From Nocardia bovistercoris (GTDB taxonomy: Bacteria > Actinomycetota > Actinomycetes > Mycobacteriales > Mycobacteriaceae), in NCBI RefSeq assembly GCF_015674855.1, contig NZ_JADMLG010000003.1, positions 186,001 to 250,000 on the forward strand: 64,000 nt of DNA, read 5' to 3'. The number at the start of each line of letters is the position of its first letter. Within the stretch, counting starts at the first letter, position 1. Made by a program: the position numbers and the translations under genes. Below, in pieces: positions 36,027 to 45,123 of the stretch. The notes beneath the pieces are model-generated. The model searched no databases. It saw nothing but the letters and a program-made list of their open reading frames with translations, and was not told the origin of the DNA.

Positions 36027-37858
36027 TGGGCACCCTGCTGCGCCTGGCCACTGCGGGCAGCGTCGACGACGGCAAGTCGACGCTCATCGGCCGCCTGCTC
36101 TACGACTCCAAGACGATCTTCACCGATCAACTCGCCGCCGTGGAACGCGCCAGCCGCGAACGCGGCGACGACTACCCGGATCTCGCGCTGCTCACCGACG
36201 GCCTGCGCGCCGAACGCGAACAGGGCATCACCATCGACGTCGCGCACCGCTATTTCGCCACGCCGCGACGCAAATTCATCGTCGCCGACACCCCCGGCCA
36301 CATCCAGTACACCCGCAACATGGTGACCGGCGCGTCCACCGCCGACGTCGCGCTGATCCTGGTCGACGCGCGCAAGGGCGTGGTCGAGCAGACCAGGCGC
36401 CACGCCTTTCTCGCGAGTCTGCTCGGCATACCGCACCTGGTGCTGTGCGTGAACAAGATGGACCTGGTCGGCTGGTCGCAGGAACGCTTCGAGGAGATCC
36501 GTCGGGAATTCACCGGTTTCGCCAGCAAACTCGACGTGTCCGACCTGGCGTTCATCCCGGTCTCGGCGCTGCACGGCGACAATATCGTGCACCGGGGAGC
36601 GAGCATGCCGTGGTACGAGGGCACGCCGTTGCTGCACCACCTCGAACAGGTGCACATCGCCTCCGACCGCAACCTCATCGACGCCCGCTTGCCCGTGCAG
36701 TACGTGACCCGAAGGCACGTCGAGGATTTCCGCGGCTACGCCGGCACCATCGCGGGCGGCGTCTTCAAACCCGGTGACGAAGTGCTCGTGCTGCCTTCGG
36801 GACTCACCACCGAGGTCACCGCGATCTGGGGTCCCGGCGGCGTGCCGGTTGCCGAGGCGTTCCCGCCGCAGGCGGTCACCGTCCAACTCGCCGACGAACT
36901 CGACATCTCGCGCGGCGACCTGCTCTGCCGCCCCGCCAACCGCCCGCAAGTGGGGCGCGATCTTGACGCCATGGTCTGCTGGTTCGCCGAGGACTCCCGT
37001 CTCGCCGCGGGCGCCACCTACACCGTCCGGCACACCACTCGCACCGCCACCGCCGAGATCCGCAGCCTCGACTACCGTCTCGACGTCAACACCCTGCACC
37101 GCGACGAACACGCGGAAGCTCTGACGCTCAACGAGATCGGGCGCGTCCAATTGCGCACCCGCACACCGCTGCTCTTCGATCCGTACCGGCGCAACCGCAC
37201 CACGGGAAGTTTCATCCTCGTCGACGACGCCACCGACAACACCGTCGCCGCGGGCATGATCCTCGGCCCGACCCTGCCCTCGGCGCGGGTGGTGTGGCAC
37301 GCGACCGCCGTCGGCCGCGACGAACGCGCGACCCGCGGTCTCACGGTGTGGTTGACCGGGCTGTCCGGATCCGGGAAGTCCACCGTCGCCGTGGAATTGG
37401 AGCGGCGACTGGTGGCGAGCGGGCGTCCGGCCTTCCTGCTCGACGGCGACAATCTGCGCCACGGACTCAACTCCGACCTCGGATTCTCCGACGCCGACCG
37501 GGGCGAGAACATCAGGCGCGTCGGCGAAGTCGCCAAGCTGTTCGCCGAAGCCGGTGTGGTCGCCGTGGTTTCGCTCATCAGCCCGTTCGCCGCCGACCGC
37601 GATCGGGTCAGGGCCGCGCACGTGGCGGCGGGCATACCGTTCGTCGAGGTCTTCGTCGACACCCCGCTCGCGGTGTGCGAGGAACGCGACCCCAAGGGGA
37701 TGTACGCCAAGGCGCGCGCCGGGGAGATCCGCGGATTCACCGGAATCGACGCGCCGTACGAGGCGCCGGTCGAACCCGACCTGGTGTTGCGGCCCGAACA
37801 CGGCGATCCGGCCGCCATGGCCGCGGTCGTGCTCGGACTGCTGTCCGACCTCGACTGA
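36026..37858 (+). CDS. cysNC: Bifunctional sulfate adenylyltransferase subunit 1 / APS kinase
   Basis: A 610-residue fusion. Residues 1-415 are the EF-Tu-like GTPase CysN: P-loop [15 protein letters not shown], and NKMDLVGW, with the two beta-barrels after. Residues 430-610 are APS kinase: Walker [10 protein letters not shown], then [30 protein letters not shown] and [12 protein letters not shown]. Together with CysD it makes PAPS, used in assimilation and by sulfotransferases such as the one at 30950. Same fused architecture as mycobacterial CysNC. The ATG at 36026 follows GGGAGGGG. Confidence 0.95.
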   Translation: MGTLLRLATAGSVDDGKSTLIGRLLYDSKTIFTDQLAAVERASRERGDDYPDLALLTDGLRAEREQGITIDVAHRYFATPRRKFIVADTPGHIQYTRNMVTGASTADVALILVDARKGVVEQTRRHAFLASLLGIPHLVLCVNKMDLVGWSQERFEEIRREFTGFASKLDVSDLAFIPVSALHGDNIVHRGASMPWYEGTPLLHHLEQVHIASDRNLIDARLPVQYVTRRHVEDFRGYAGTIAGGVFKPGDEVLVLPSGLTTEVTAIWGPGGVPVAEAFPPQAVTVQLADELDISRGDLLCRPANRPQVGRDLDAMVCWFAEDSRLAAGATYTVRHTTRTATAEIRSLDYRLDVNTLHRDEHAEALTLNEIGRVQLRTRTPLLFDPYRRNRTTGSFILVDDATDNTVAAGMILGPTLPSARVVWHATAVGRDERATRGLTVWLTGLSGSGKSTVAVELERRLVASGRPAFLLDGDNLRHGLNSDLGFSDADRGENIRRVGEVAKLFAEAGVVAVVSLISPFAADRDRVRAAHVAAGIPFVEVFVDTPLAVCEERDPKGMYAKARAGEIRGFTGIDAPYEAPVEPDLVLRPEHGDPAAMAAVVLGLLSDLD

Positions 37859-37864
37859 GCCGAT

Positions 37865-37980
37865 CCGCCACGACACCGAGCGCGCCCCGACGACACCGGA
37901 CCGGGCCGGGCGGCATCGGACCGAGCGGTCACGACACCGAGCCGAACAGCTACGGCACCGAGCCGAGCGACTACGGTCGG
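37865..37980. repeat. Degenerate 20-21-bp tandem repeat, about six units
   Basis: The core ACG(A/G)CACCG recurs at 37870, 37890, 37931 and 37952, with a diverged GCGGCATCG at 37910 and ACGGTCGG at 37973. Spacing is 20, 20, 21, 21, 21. It fills the cysNC-LuxR intergenic gap and ends inside the convergent regulator's last codons. Confidence 0.7.
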
Positions 37981-39116
37981 GTCTCGGATTCGACGAACCA
38001 CCCGGCGGGCGTGAGTTCGCTGCCCATGCGCGGCACGTACTGGTCGAAGTACACGCGCGAGATCAGCTCACGCCGGGAACGGACGTGCGCCTTGTCGAAC
38101 ACCGACTTCAGGTGGTCCTGCACGGTGTAGGTCGACAGGTGCAGGGTCGCCGCGATCTCCTTGGTGTCCACGCCCTGCAACACCAACTGCACGACATCGC
38201 GTTCGCGCGGGGAGAGTCCATAGGCGGCCACCACGAGCGCGACGATCTCCGGCGGGCGGGCCTCCTCGATCGTCACCACCACGTCGCCGTGCCGGTCGCC
38301 CCGCGAGGTGAGCGGTCCGGCGTGCAGCACCAGCCACATCCCGCCCGCGGTGCGCAACCGGCAGCGCGGGGGCACGGTCGTCTCACCGCGGCCGAAACGG
38401 CGGGCCGCGCCGACCAGGGCCGCGACCGGGGCCAACGGGTCGCCGCTCGCGGGGCCGAGGTGCAGGTCGGCCAGCCGCTGTTCGGCGCCGAGACTCATCT
38501 GCACGATCTCGTCGTCGGCGGCCACGATCACCACGGCCGGGCCGGTCACCGCGACCGGCGGCGGCGCGTCGACCAGCCGCGCCAACATGCCCGCGCGCAC
38601 CCCGTGTGCGAACGGCACCGCCAGCGAGGCCAGGAAATCGATCTCGGCGGCATCGAACGGCGGGTCCTCGTCGCCGCGGAACAGCGCCATCGCGCCCCAC
38701 AGCTCGCGGCCGTCGCGGAACGCGAGGCGCGCCTCGTCGGCGTACTCGAACCGGGGCTTCATGAACATGCTCATCCGGCTGGACCGCTCGACCTCGCCGC
38801 CGGTCGCCAGGTGCACGCCCGCCGCGGGCACCTCGGCGCGCGCGAGTTCGGTGAAAGCCGTCGGCTCGACGGTGCCGTACTCGATGAGCCCGAACTCGTG
38901 ATCGTGGCTGTTGCGTTGCCGCAGGTCACCGTATTTGCGGGCGCTGGTCAGCATGTGCGTGAGCGGATCGTGGGTGGCGACGCAGGCGCTCACCCACGGG
39001 ATCGCCCGCGCCACCGAGGTGACGGCTTCCTCGAGAAAGGTGTCGAGGTCGAGCCCGGCGCGGGACACGACATCCATATCCTGTCGCACGCGTGCCGCCG
39101 TCAGTCCTGCCGTCAT
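37971..39116 (-). CDS. LuxR-type HTH regulator with N-terminal sensor region
   Basis: A 381-residue protein. The C-terminal LuxR/GerE HTH is at residues 310-365 (GLSPRERDVVQLVLQG, VDTKEIAATLHLSTYTVQDHLKS-like). The N-terminal 300 residues have a GAF-like core (DEARLAFRDGRELWGAMALF, IDFLASLAVPFAHGVRAGML) and a PAS-like segment. Such solitary LuxR proteins respond to an unknown small molecule and often regulate degradative enzymes. The ATG at 39116 is preferred over upstream in-frame starts because the coding bias begins there. Divergent from the FAD oxidase gene. Confidence 0.85.
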   Translation of the reverse strand: MTAGLTAARVRQDMDVVSRAGLDLDTFLEEAVTSVARAIPWVSACVATHDPLTHMLTSARKYGDLRQRNSHDHEFGLIEYGTVEPTAFTELARAEVPAAGVHLATGGEVERSSRMSMFMKPRFEYADEARLAFRDGRELWGAMALFRGDEDPPFDAAEIDFLASLAVPFAHGVRAGMLARLVDAPPPVAVTGPAVVIVAADDEIVQMSLGAEQRLADLHLGPASGDPLAPVAALVGAARRFGRGETTVPPRCRLRTAGGMWLVLHAGPLTSRGDRHGDVVVTIEEARPPEIVALVVAAYGLSPRERDVVQLVLQGVDTKEIAATLHLSTYTVQDHLKSVFDKAHVRSRRELISRVYFDQYVPRMGSELTPAGWFVESETRP

Positions 39117-39301
39117 GCGACGAGTGTGCGCCGAGAATTCGCCGGACGCCATCCCAGAAGTCTGGGTACGCTCGCCCACCAGAGCCGACGGGACACGATT
39201 CCCCCGCTCTCGGGGATGTCGCCGCGCCGATGCCTGGCGGCAGAGTCGACGGCGAACCCAGAACCGCGACACCACGCGGCACCACCGGAAAGGCCACCTC
39301 C

Positions 39302-40663
39302 ATGACCACCTCCCGCGCCCTCGCCGACCTGCGCGCCCACTGCGAACTGCACCTGCCGGGCGACGACGGCTACGACGCCGCCCGCACCCCCTGGAACGTC
39401 GCCGTCGACCAGCGCCCGGCCGCCGTCGCGGTGCCGCGCACCGCCGCCGAGGTCGCCGCGCTGGTGCGCGCCGCGGTCGCCGAGGGGTTGCGCGTCGCCC
39501 CGCAGAACACCGGGCACGGCGCGGGCGCGCTCGGCGAGCACACCTTCGACGACGTGGTGCTGCTTCGCCTGTCGGAATTCACCGGCGTCACCGTCGACCC
39601 GGTCGCCCGCACCGCGACCGTCGCGGGCGGCACCCGGTGGCACGAGGTGGTCACCGCCGCCGCCGCGCACGGCCTCACCGCCGCGCACGGCAGCGCGCCG
39701 GATGTCGCGGTCGCCGGATACCTGCTCGGCGGCGGTCTTTCGTTCTACGGCAGACGACACGGCGTGGCGGCGAACGCGATTCGCGCGCTCGAAGTCGTCC
39801 TCGGCGACGGCTCGCTGGTGCGCGCCACCGCCCAGGAGCACCCCGACCTGTTCTGGGCGATCCGCGGCGGCGGCGCCAACCTCGGCATCGTGGTGTCCTT
39901 CGAGATCGACCTGCTCCCCTACTCCGACATCTTCGCGGGCATGCTGCTGTGGGACCGCGCCCGCGCCGCCGACGTGGTGCCCGCCTGGGTCGAATGGTCG
40001 CGCACCGCACCGGAATCCGCGACCACCTCGCTGCGGATCATGAGTTTCCCGCCGCTGCCCGAACTGCCGCCGTTCCTGTCCGGCCGCGACCTGGTCATCA
40101 TCGACGGCGCGATCCTCGAGGACGACGCCACCGCCGCCGAACTCCTGACCCCGCTGCGCGCGCTGGCCCCGGAACTGGACACCTTCGCCCGCATCCCCGC
40201 ACCGGGCCTGCTCGCCGTCCACATGGACCCGCCGACCCCGACTCCGACGGTCGCCGACCACAGCGTCCTCGGTGACCTCGACGCCGCCGCCGTCGCCGCC
40301 TTCCTCGCCATGGTCGGCGACGGCACCACCTCCGGCCTCATGTTCGCCGAACTGCGCCACCTCGGCGGCGCCTTCACCCGCCCCGCCGAATCCGGCGGCG
40401 CACTCTCCCACATCCCCGGCGAATACGGCCTGTTCTGCCTCGCCGTCGCCCCCACCCCCCAAGCCGCCGTCGCGGGCAAAGCCGCAGCCTTCGCCGTGGT
40501 CCGCGCCCTCTCCCCCTGGTCGCGCCCCAACCTGATCCCCACCTTCACCGAACACCGAGTGGACACCGGCCGCTTCTACGACGGCGAAGACTGGGCACAC
40601 CTGTGCCGCATCCGCGACCACTACGCCCCTACCCCGACCCTCGTCGCCAATCACCCCCTGTAA
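39302..40663 (+). CDS. FAD-linked oxidoreductase (BBE/FAD_binding_4 family)
   Basis: A 453-residue oxidase-type flavoprotein. The FAD domain shows [28 protein letters not shown] (the His of the covalent-FAD site region), VAGYLLGGGLSFYGRRHG and IRGGGANLGIVVSFEI. The C-terminal region has only part of a berberine-bridge-type ending, with GRFYDGEDWAHLCRIRDHY. Reactions in the family include alcohol, aldehyde or sugar oxidation; substrate unknown. It is divergent from the LuxR gene, 185 bp apart, which may be its regulator. Confidence 0.87.
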   Translation: MTTSRALADLRAHCELHLPGDDGYDAARTPWNVAVDQRPAAVAVPRTAAEVAALVRAAVAEGLRVAPQNTGHGAGALGEHTFDDVVLLRLSEFTGVTVDPVARTATVAGGTRWHEVVTAAAAHGLTAAHGSAPDVAVAGYLLGGGLSFYGRRHGVAANAIRALEVVLGDGSLVRATAQEHPDLFWAIRGGGANLGIVVSFEIDLLPYSDIFAGMLLWDRARAADVVPAWVEWSRTAPESATTSLRIMSFPPLPELPPFLSGRDLVIIDGAILEDDATAAELLTPLRALAPELDTFARIPAPGLLAVHMDPPTPTPTVADHSVLGDLDAAAVAAFLAMVGDGTTSGLMFAELRHLGGAFTRPAESGGALSHIPGEYGLFCLAVAPTPQAAVAGKAAAFAVVRALSPWSRPNLIPTFTEHRVDTGRFYDGEDWAHLCRIRDHYAPTPTLVANHPL

Positions 40664-40750
40664 CAACAGATTACCGCGATCGAGTGTGCTCCCGGAGTCC
40701 TGCGATCGGAATCTCCGACGGACGCGGGCCGGTATTCCACGGGTACCGAA

Positions 40751-40775
40751 CCGCGCCCGCCGCCCACGGGCGCGG
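40751..40775. terminator. Hairpin terminator between convergent genes
   Basis: CCGCGCCCG-CCGCCCA-CGGGCGCGG, a 9-bp GC stem with a 7-base loop and no T-tract, between the FAD oxidase and lipoprotein genes. Confidence 0.6.
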
Positions 40776-40841
40776 CACCCACACGACACCGAGGGATATC
40801 GGGTACGAGGACAGCACAGCGACAGGTGCGAACCGAAGCGA

Positions 40842-41366
40842 TCAGCGCGCCGACTTCAGCGACTTGCACGCCTGGATTTCGCCCGCGAGCGCATCCGCGT
40901 CGGCGTTGTAGACGATGACCGTGCATTGATGGAACTTGTCGCCGTCCGCGACCAGCGCGGTCGCCACCACGTTCGACGCCGAACGCGTCGACACGTAGAA
41001 CCCCTTCCCACCGGCGATATCGACATCCTCGACCACCACGGTGTCCGGACCGCCCGCACCTTCGCGCGCGAACGCACGACGGCCGGCAACGAACTCCGGT
41101 GATGCGGGAAACATCTCGGTGCGAATCACGATGTCCTGCGCAGCTTTCGGTTCACCACCACGCACGAAGACAACCTTGTCGCCCGATTCGGTCACGGTGG
41201 CGCCCGCAGGCGGCGAGAAGCAGAACCCGCTCTTGCCGCGATAGGCGCAATCCCCGCTCGCTGCCGCCGTGGTCGCGGTGCCGGAGGAATTGTCGGCCGG
41301 ATCATCGGTCCCACACGCGGCGACCACGAGACACCCGACAAGCACCACCAGATTGCCGATCTTCAC
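40842..41366 (-). CDS. Lipoprotein of unknown function
   Basis: A 174-residue precursor. A short signal peptide ends in the lipobox LVVAAC (Cys18), then a Thr/Ala/Ser-rich linker. The mature domain has two cysteine pairs (CAYRGKSGFC near residue 40, and the CTVIVYN and IQACKS cysteines near the end) and mostly beta character. The GTG start follows GAGGAGA. No family recognised; the outer-membrane-exposed lipoproteins of nocardiae and mycobacteria are often of this size. Confidence 0.75.
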   Translation of the reverse strand: MKIGNLVVLVGCLVVAACGTDDPADNSSGTATTAAASGDCAYRGKSGFCFSPPAGATVTESGDKVVFVRGGEPKAAQDIVIRTEMFPASPEFVAGRRAFAREGAGGPDTVVVEDVDIAGGKGFYVSTRSASNVVATALVADGDKFHQCTVIVYNADADALAGEIQACKSLKSAR

Positions 41367-41600
41367 GCTCAGTTCTCCTCACCGAACCGGACGCATCCGA
41401 CCGGCTCTCTCCCTCGCACTGGCCATACCGCATACCAAGGGTCGCGGTGCTCACGCCGAGAAGTGTGCAATCCGAGGAGGCACCGCGTCATGGCCGATTC
41501 CGGCCATCTTCGACGCCCGGAACATCGGGTCCACCACACGGTTCCGACCGATCGCGGTCATGCCATTCCGATCACGGCGCTCTCCGGTCTCGGGGCCGTG
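41367..41600. other. Gene-free stretch before a phosphotransferase remnant
   Basis: Nothing with coding bias. It may hold unrecognisable N-terminal remains of the aminoglycoside-phosphotransferase-like gene whose end follows. Confidence 0.4.
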
Positions 41601-41929
41601 CCTGTCCATCGTTGGTTCAGCGGCGACGTCCGTGGAGGGGGTCAGCAGGTCCAGTTCGTCCCGGTGCCTCGGTTCTGCTCGATGGTGATCGGCTCGACGC
41701 CAGGCTTCAGGTAGAGCCGGCGGACCGGTTCTTCGACGCGTACGGCCGGGCCGACGAAGCGACGGTCACCCGCGCCCGTGGCTGGGCGGTCCTGCGCGCA
41801 CTCGGCCTGATCCGGATCGGGCACAACGGCAAGCTCGGCCTGCCGGGCGGCAAACCGACCTGGGAGCCCGCGGGTTACGCGACGCTGGAACGGCTTCTGG
41901 CCGCCGACCGACGATGGCTCGTTCGGTGA
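41601..41929 (+). pseudogene. C-terminal remnant of an APH family phosphotransferase
   Basis: The end of this frame reads [42 protein letters not shown] and [22 protein letters not shown] sequence. That is the typical C-terminus of actinobacterial aminoglycoside/choline-kinase-like phosphotransferases. The upstream 600 bp lack the P-loop, the HGD catalytic motif and the DFD motif in any frame; VHRWFSGDV in a neighbouring frame could be a decayed HGD region. Truncated and probably non-functional. Confidence 0.6.
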
Positions 41930-42083
41930 CCTGCGGACGCTGAAAGCGCTCGCCGCGTCGACGGCGTCGCTTCCGAACGATCCGCCAGGACCGGGACGTC
42001 CGGGAAGGCGGCGACCCGCCCCGATTGCGCTCACGGTGCGTCCAACACTGGTCGTCGCGCGGACGACTCCCTTGACTGGGCGA

Positions 42084-44396
42084 ATGTCTGTTCCGTCCCG
42101 TGCTCGCGGTTACGAATCGTTCGGTGGATCTGTCGGCCGCACCGCCGTCGACTCCAGTCCCGAGTGGAGCTATCCGCCGACCGCGCCGGAGGGCGCGCCG
42201 AACATCATCGTGGTGCTGGTGGACGATATGGGTTACAGCGATATCGGGCCGTTCGGTTCGGAGATCGAGACGCCGACTCTGGATCGCCTGGCCGCCGACG
42301 GTGTGCGGCTCACCAACTATCACACGACGCCGCTGTGCTCGCCGTCGCGCGCCGCGCTGCTGACCGGGATCAATTCGCACCGTGCGGGTTTCGGGTTCGT
42401 CGCGAACGCCGATCCGGGCTATCCCGGCCTGCGGCTGGAACTGGCCGACGATGTGCTCACGTTGCCGGAGATACTGCGCGACAACGGCTATGCCACCTAT
42501 GCTGTCGGCAAATGGCATCTGGTGCGTGACGCGACGATGAATCCGGCGGCGCACCGTGGTTCGTGGCCGACGCAGCGGGGGTTCGACCGCTACTACGGTT
42601 CGCTCGAGGGACTGAACTCCTTCTACTATCCGAATCAGCTGGTCTCGGACTCCTCGGTGGTCGATATCGAGGAGTATCCGAGCGACTACTACCTCACCGA
42701 CGATCTCACCGACAAGGCCGTCGGCTACCTGAAGGATCTGCGCGCCCACGACGCGACCAAACCGTTCTTCCTATACTTCGCGCACGTCGCCATGCACGGA
42801 CCGTTGCAGGCCAAACCCGCCGACCTCGCGAAGTATCGCGGACGGTACGCGCGCGGCTGGGACGACCTGCGCCGCAGCCGATTCGCCGCCCAGCTCGGGG
42901 CCGGGCTGTTCCCCGCGGGCACCCAGCAGAAGCCGCGCAATACCGAGCCCGGTTACGAAGCGGCCGAATGGGATTCGCTGAGCGCGGACGAGCAGCGCCG
43001 TTTCGCCCGGTACATGGAGGTGTACGCGGGCATGGTCGACAGCATCGATCAGAGTCTCGGTCGCCTGCTCGACGTGGTCGAGCGGTTCGGCGAGCTCGAC
43101 AACACCATTGTGGTCTTCACCTCCGACAACGGAGGCACCGCCGAAGGCGGCCCGGAGGGCACACGCAGCTACTTCGCCGAATTCGCGCACATCGAGGATC
43201 CCGACTGGGTCGGCGATGTTCCGCACGACGAGGAACTCATCGGCACCGCGAAACTGGGTGTGCACTATCCGCGCGGCTGGGGTCAGGCGTCGAACACCCC
43301 TTTCCGCTTCTACAAGGGTCAGACCTTCGCGGGCGGCGTCCGGGTTCCGTTGATCGTGTCGTGGCCCGCGGGACTGCCGCGCGCGATACAGGACAACGGG
43401 ATTCGCGACGAGTACGCCTACGTCACCGACCTGGCGCCGACCCTGCTCGAACTGGTCGGAATCCAGCGCTCGCAGGTGCGTAACGGGCTGCCCGCCAAGG
43501 AATTCGACGGCGTCTCGGTGGCACAGGTCCTGCGCGACCCCACGGCGCCGACCCCGCACACCGAGCAGTATTCGGAGATGACCGGACATCGCGGCTTCTA
43601 CCGCGACGGCTGGAAACTGTTGTCACTGTATGAGCCGGGCGCCGACGTGGACGCCCCGAACTGGCAACTGTTCGACGTGCGCGCCGATCCAACGGAACTA
43701 CACGATCTGTCGCGCGACTTCCCGGAAAAAGTTGAGGAACTGGCTGCGGCCTGGGACGAATCAGCCTGGGCCAATACGGTTTTCCCGCTGCTCACCCGCG
43801 CCGACCTGGCCCGCAGACGCCCGGAGGAGTCCCGTCTGGCCGCACCGCTGCGCCTGCTCCCCGGCACCCCGACCCTGGAACGCTACCGCTCCCAACGTCT
43901 GATCGCCTACCGCGATTTCACCATCACCGCGGAACTCGGCGGGTATCGCGCGCCCGCGGAAGGAGTGCTGGTGGCTCACGGCGACCCGCTCGGCGGCTAC
44001 CTGCTCTACATCGAGGACGGACACGTGACGCTGGGCGTCAACAGCTACGGGAACTACCGTTCGGTGACGTCGGGTCCGCTGCCAGAAGGCGCGGAACTGA
44101 TCAGCCTGCGCGCCGCTGTTCGCCCGCGACTGCGCCAGGATTTCACCGTCGAGGTCGACGGCGTGCGGGTCGCCGAACTCACCGACACGGTTCAACTGGT
44201 CGGCATGTCACCGTGGACGGGAATCTCGGTCGGTGTAGACGCCCGAGGACCGGTGTCGTGGGACCTCCGCGAACGCCGTGGCCCCTTCCGGTACACCGGC
44301 GACCTCCGCGCCATCATCTACTCTCCGGGAGCGATCGGCGTACCGCAGGAGACGATCGAGGCGGTGGAACGCGAGGCGGAGTTCGTCGCCGAATAG
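42084..44396 (+). CDS. Arylsulfatase
   Basis: A 770-residue sulfatase that would hydrolyse sulfate esters. The formylglycine site is CSPSR (Cys85) in [15 protein letters not shown]. Metal and substrate residues occur in [23 protein letters not shown] and [12 protein letters not shown]. The C-terminal 160 residues form the family's extra beta domain. No signal peptide is visible, so it may be cytoplasmic or exported by an unusual route, and no formylglycine-generating enzyme gene lies in the window. The ATG at 42084 is preferred over 42036 by coding bias. It may liberate sulfate for the adjacent sulfur genes. Confidence 0.93.
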   Translation: MSVPSRARGYESFGGSVGRTAVDSSPEWSYPPTAPEGAPNIIVVLVDDMGYSDIGPFGSEIETPTLDRLAADGVRLTNYHTTPLCSPSRAALLTGINSHRAGFGFVANADPGYPGLRLELADDVLTLPEILRDNGYATYAVGKWHLVRDATMNPAAHRGSWPTQRGFDRYYGSLEGLNSFYYPNQLVSDSSVVDIEEYPSDYYLTDDLTDKAVGYLKDLRAHDATKPFFLYFAHVAMHGPLQAKPADLAKYRGRYARGWDDLRRSRFAAQLGAGLFPAGTQQKPRNTEPGYEAAEWDSLSADEQRRFARYMEVYAGMVDSIDQSLGRLLDVVERFGELDNTIVVFTSDNGGTAEGGPEGTRSYFAEFAHIEDPDWVGDVPHDEELIGTAKLGVHYPRGWGQASNTPFRFYKGQTFAGGVRVPLIVSWPAGLPRAIQDNGIRDEYAYVTDLAPTLLELVGIQRSQVRNGLPAKEFDGVSVAQVLRDPTAPTPHTEQYSEMTGHRGFYRDGWKLLSLYEPGADVDAPNWQLFDVRADPTELHDLSRDFPEKVEELAAAWDESAWANTVFPLLTRADLARRRPEESRLAAPLRLLPGTPTLERYRSQRLIAYRDFTITAELGGYRAPAEGVLVAHGDPLGGYLLYIEDGHVTLGVNSYGNYRSVTSGPLPEGAELISLRAAVRPRLRQDFTVEVDGVRVAELTDTVQLVGMSPWTGISVGVDARGPVSWDLRERRGPFRYTGDLRAIIYSPGAIGVPQETIEAVEREAEFVAE

Positions 44397-44438
44397 CCCG
44401 CGACCAACGCTCGTCGAGTTCACCTACAGTGGATTCGC

Positions 44439-45113
44439 ATGATCGAAGGACAGCACGTCTGCGTCGCGGACTTGGCCGCGTGGTCGGCGTCGAGAATTCC
44501 CTCGGGTCGCCGTTTCGTCCTCGGCATCGCCGGTCCCCCGGCGGCGGGCAAGTCGACATTGTCGGCGAATCTGGCCGTCGCGCTGAGCGTCGGATGCCGG
44601 GTCCCCGCACAGATCGCCCCGATGGACGGATTTCACCGCACGAACGCGGAACTCTCGGCGGCCGGGGCGCTGGATCGCAAGGGCGAACCCGACACCTTCG
44701 ACGTGGCGGGCTTCCTCGCACACCTGAAGTCGTTGCGCGAGTCGGCTTTCGGCGAGGTCGTGCACTGGCCGATCTTCGATCGTGGGATCGACGATCCCAC
44801 ACCGGATGCTCTTCGGTTCTCCGATGAGAAGGTGGCGATCGTGGAGGGGAACTACCTGCTGCTCGAGAAACCGGGCTGGCGGGAGGTGGCCGGATATCTG
44901 GACGAGGTCTGGTATCTCGACGCCGCCGATCAGGTCATCGTGCCGAGGCTGACCGAGCGGCACCTGCGCGGCGGCAAGAGTGCCGCGCGGGTTCGCGCGA
45001 AGGTCGCCGACAGCGACATGCCGAATGCTCGACTGATCGCGGCGACCTCGGTGCGCGCCGATCTCGTGTTGCGTGAGATCGACGGACGCTACCGGATCGA
45101 AACGGTTCGCTAG
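44439..45113 (+). CDS. P-loop nucleoside/nucleotide kinase family protein
   Basis: A 224-residue kinase related to uridine and pantothenate kinases (YggC/fructokinase-like group). The P-loop is GIAGPPAAGKST (near residue 35), then PMDGFHR, WPIFDRGIDDPTPDAL and VAIVEGNYLLLE. The phosphate acceptor is unknown. It starts 43 bp after the arylsulfatase stop, likely on the same transcript. It is convergent with the flavoprotein operon (10 bp between stops). Confidence 0.87.
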   Translation: MIEGQHVCVADLAAWSASRIPSGRRFVLGIAGPPAAGKSTLSANLAVALSVGCRVPAQIAPMDGFHRTNAELSAAGALDRKGEPDTFDVAGFLAHLKSLRESAFGEVVHWPIFDRGIDDPTPDALRFSDEKVAIVEGNYLLLEKPGWREVAGYLDEVWYLDAADQVIVPRLTERHLRGGKSAARVRAKVADSDMPNARLIAATSVRADLVLREIDGRYRIETVR

Positions 45114-45123
45114 GTTCGGTTCC

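Noticed and set aside
35831..37876. A 681-codon minus-strand open frame opposite cysNC.
   Set aside because: Same reason: the plus strand carries unmistakable CysN and APS kinase motifs; the minus-strand product matches nothing.
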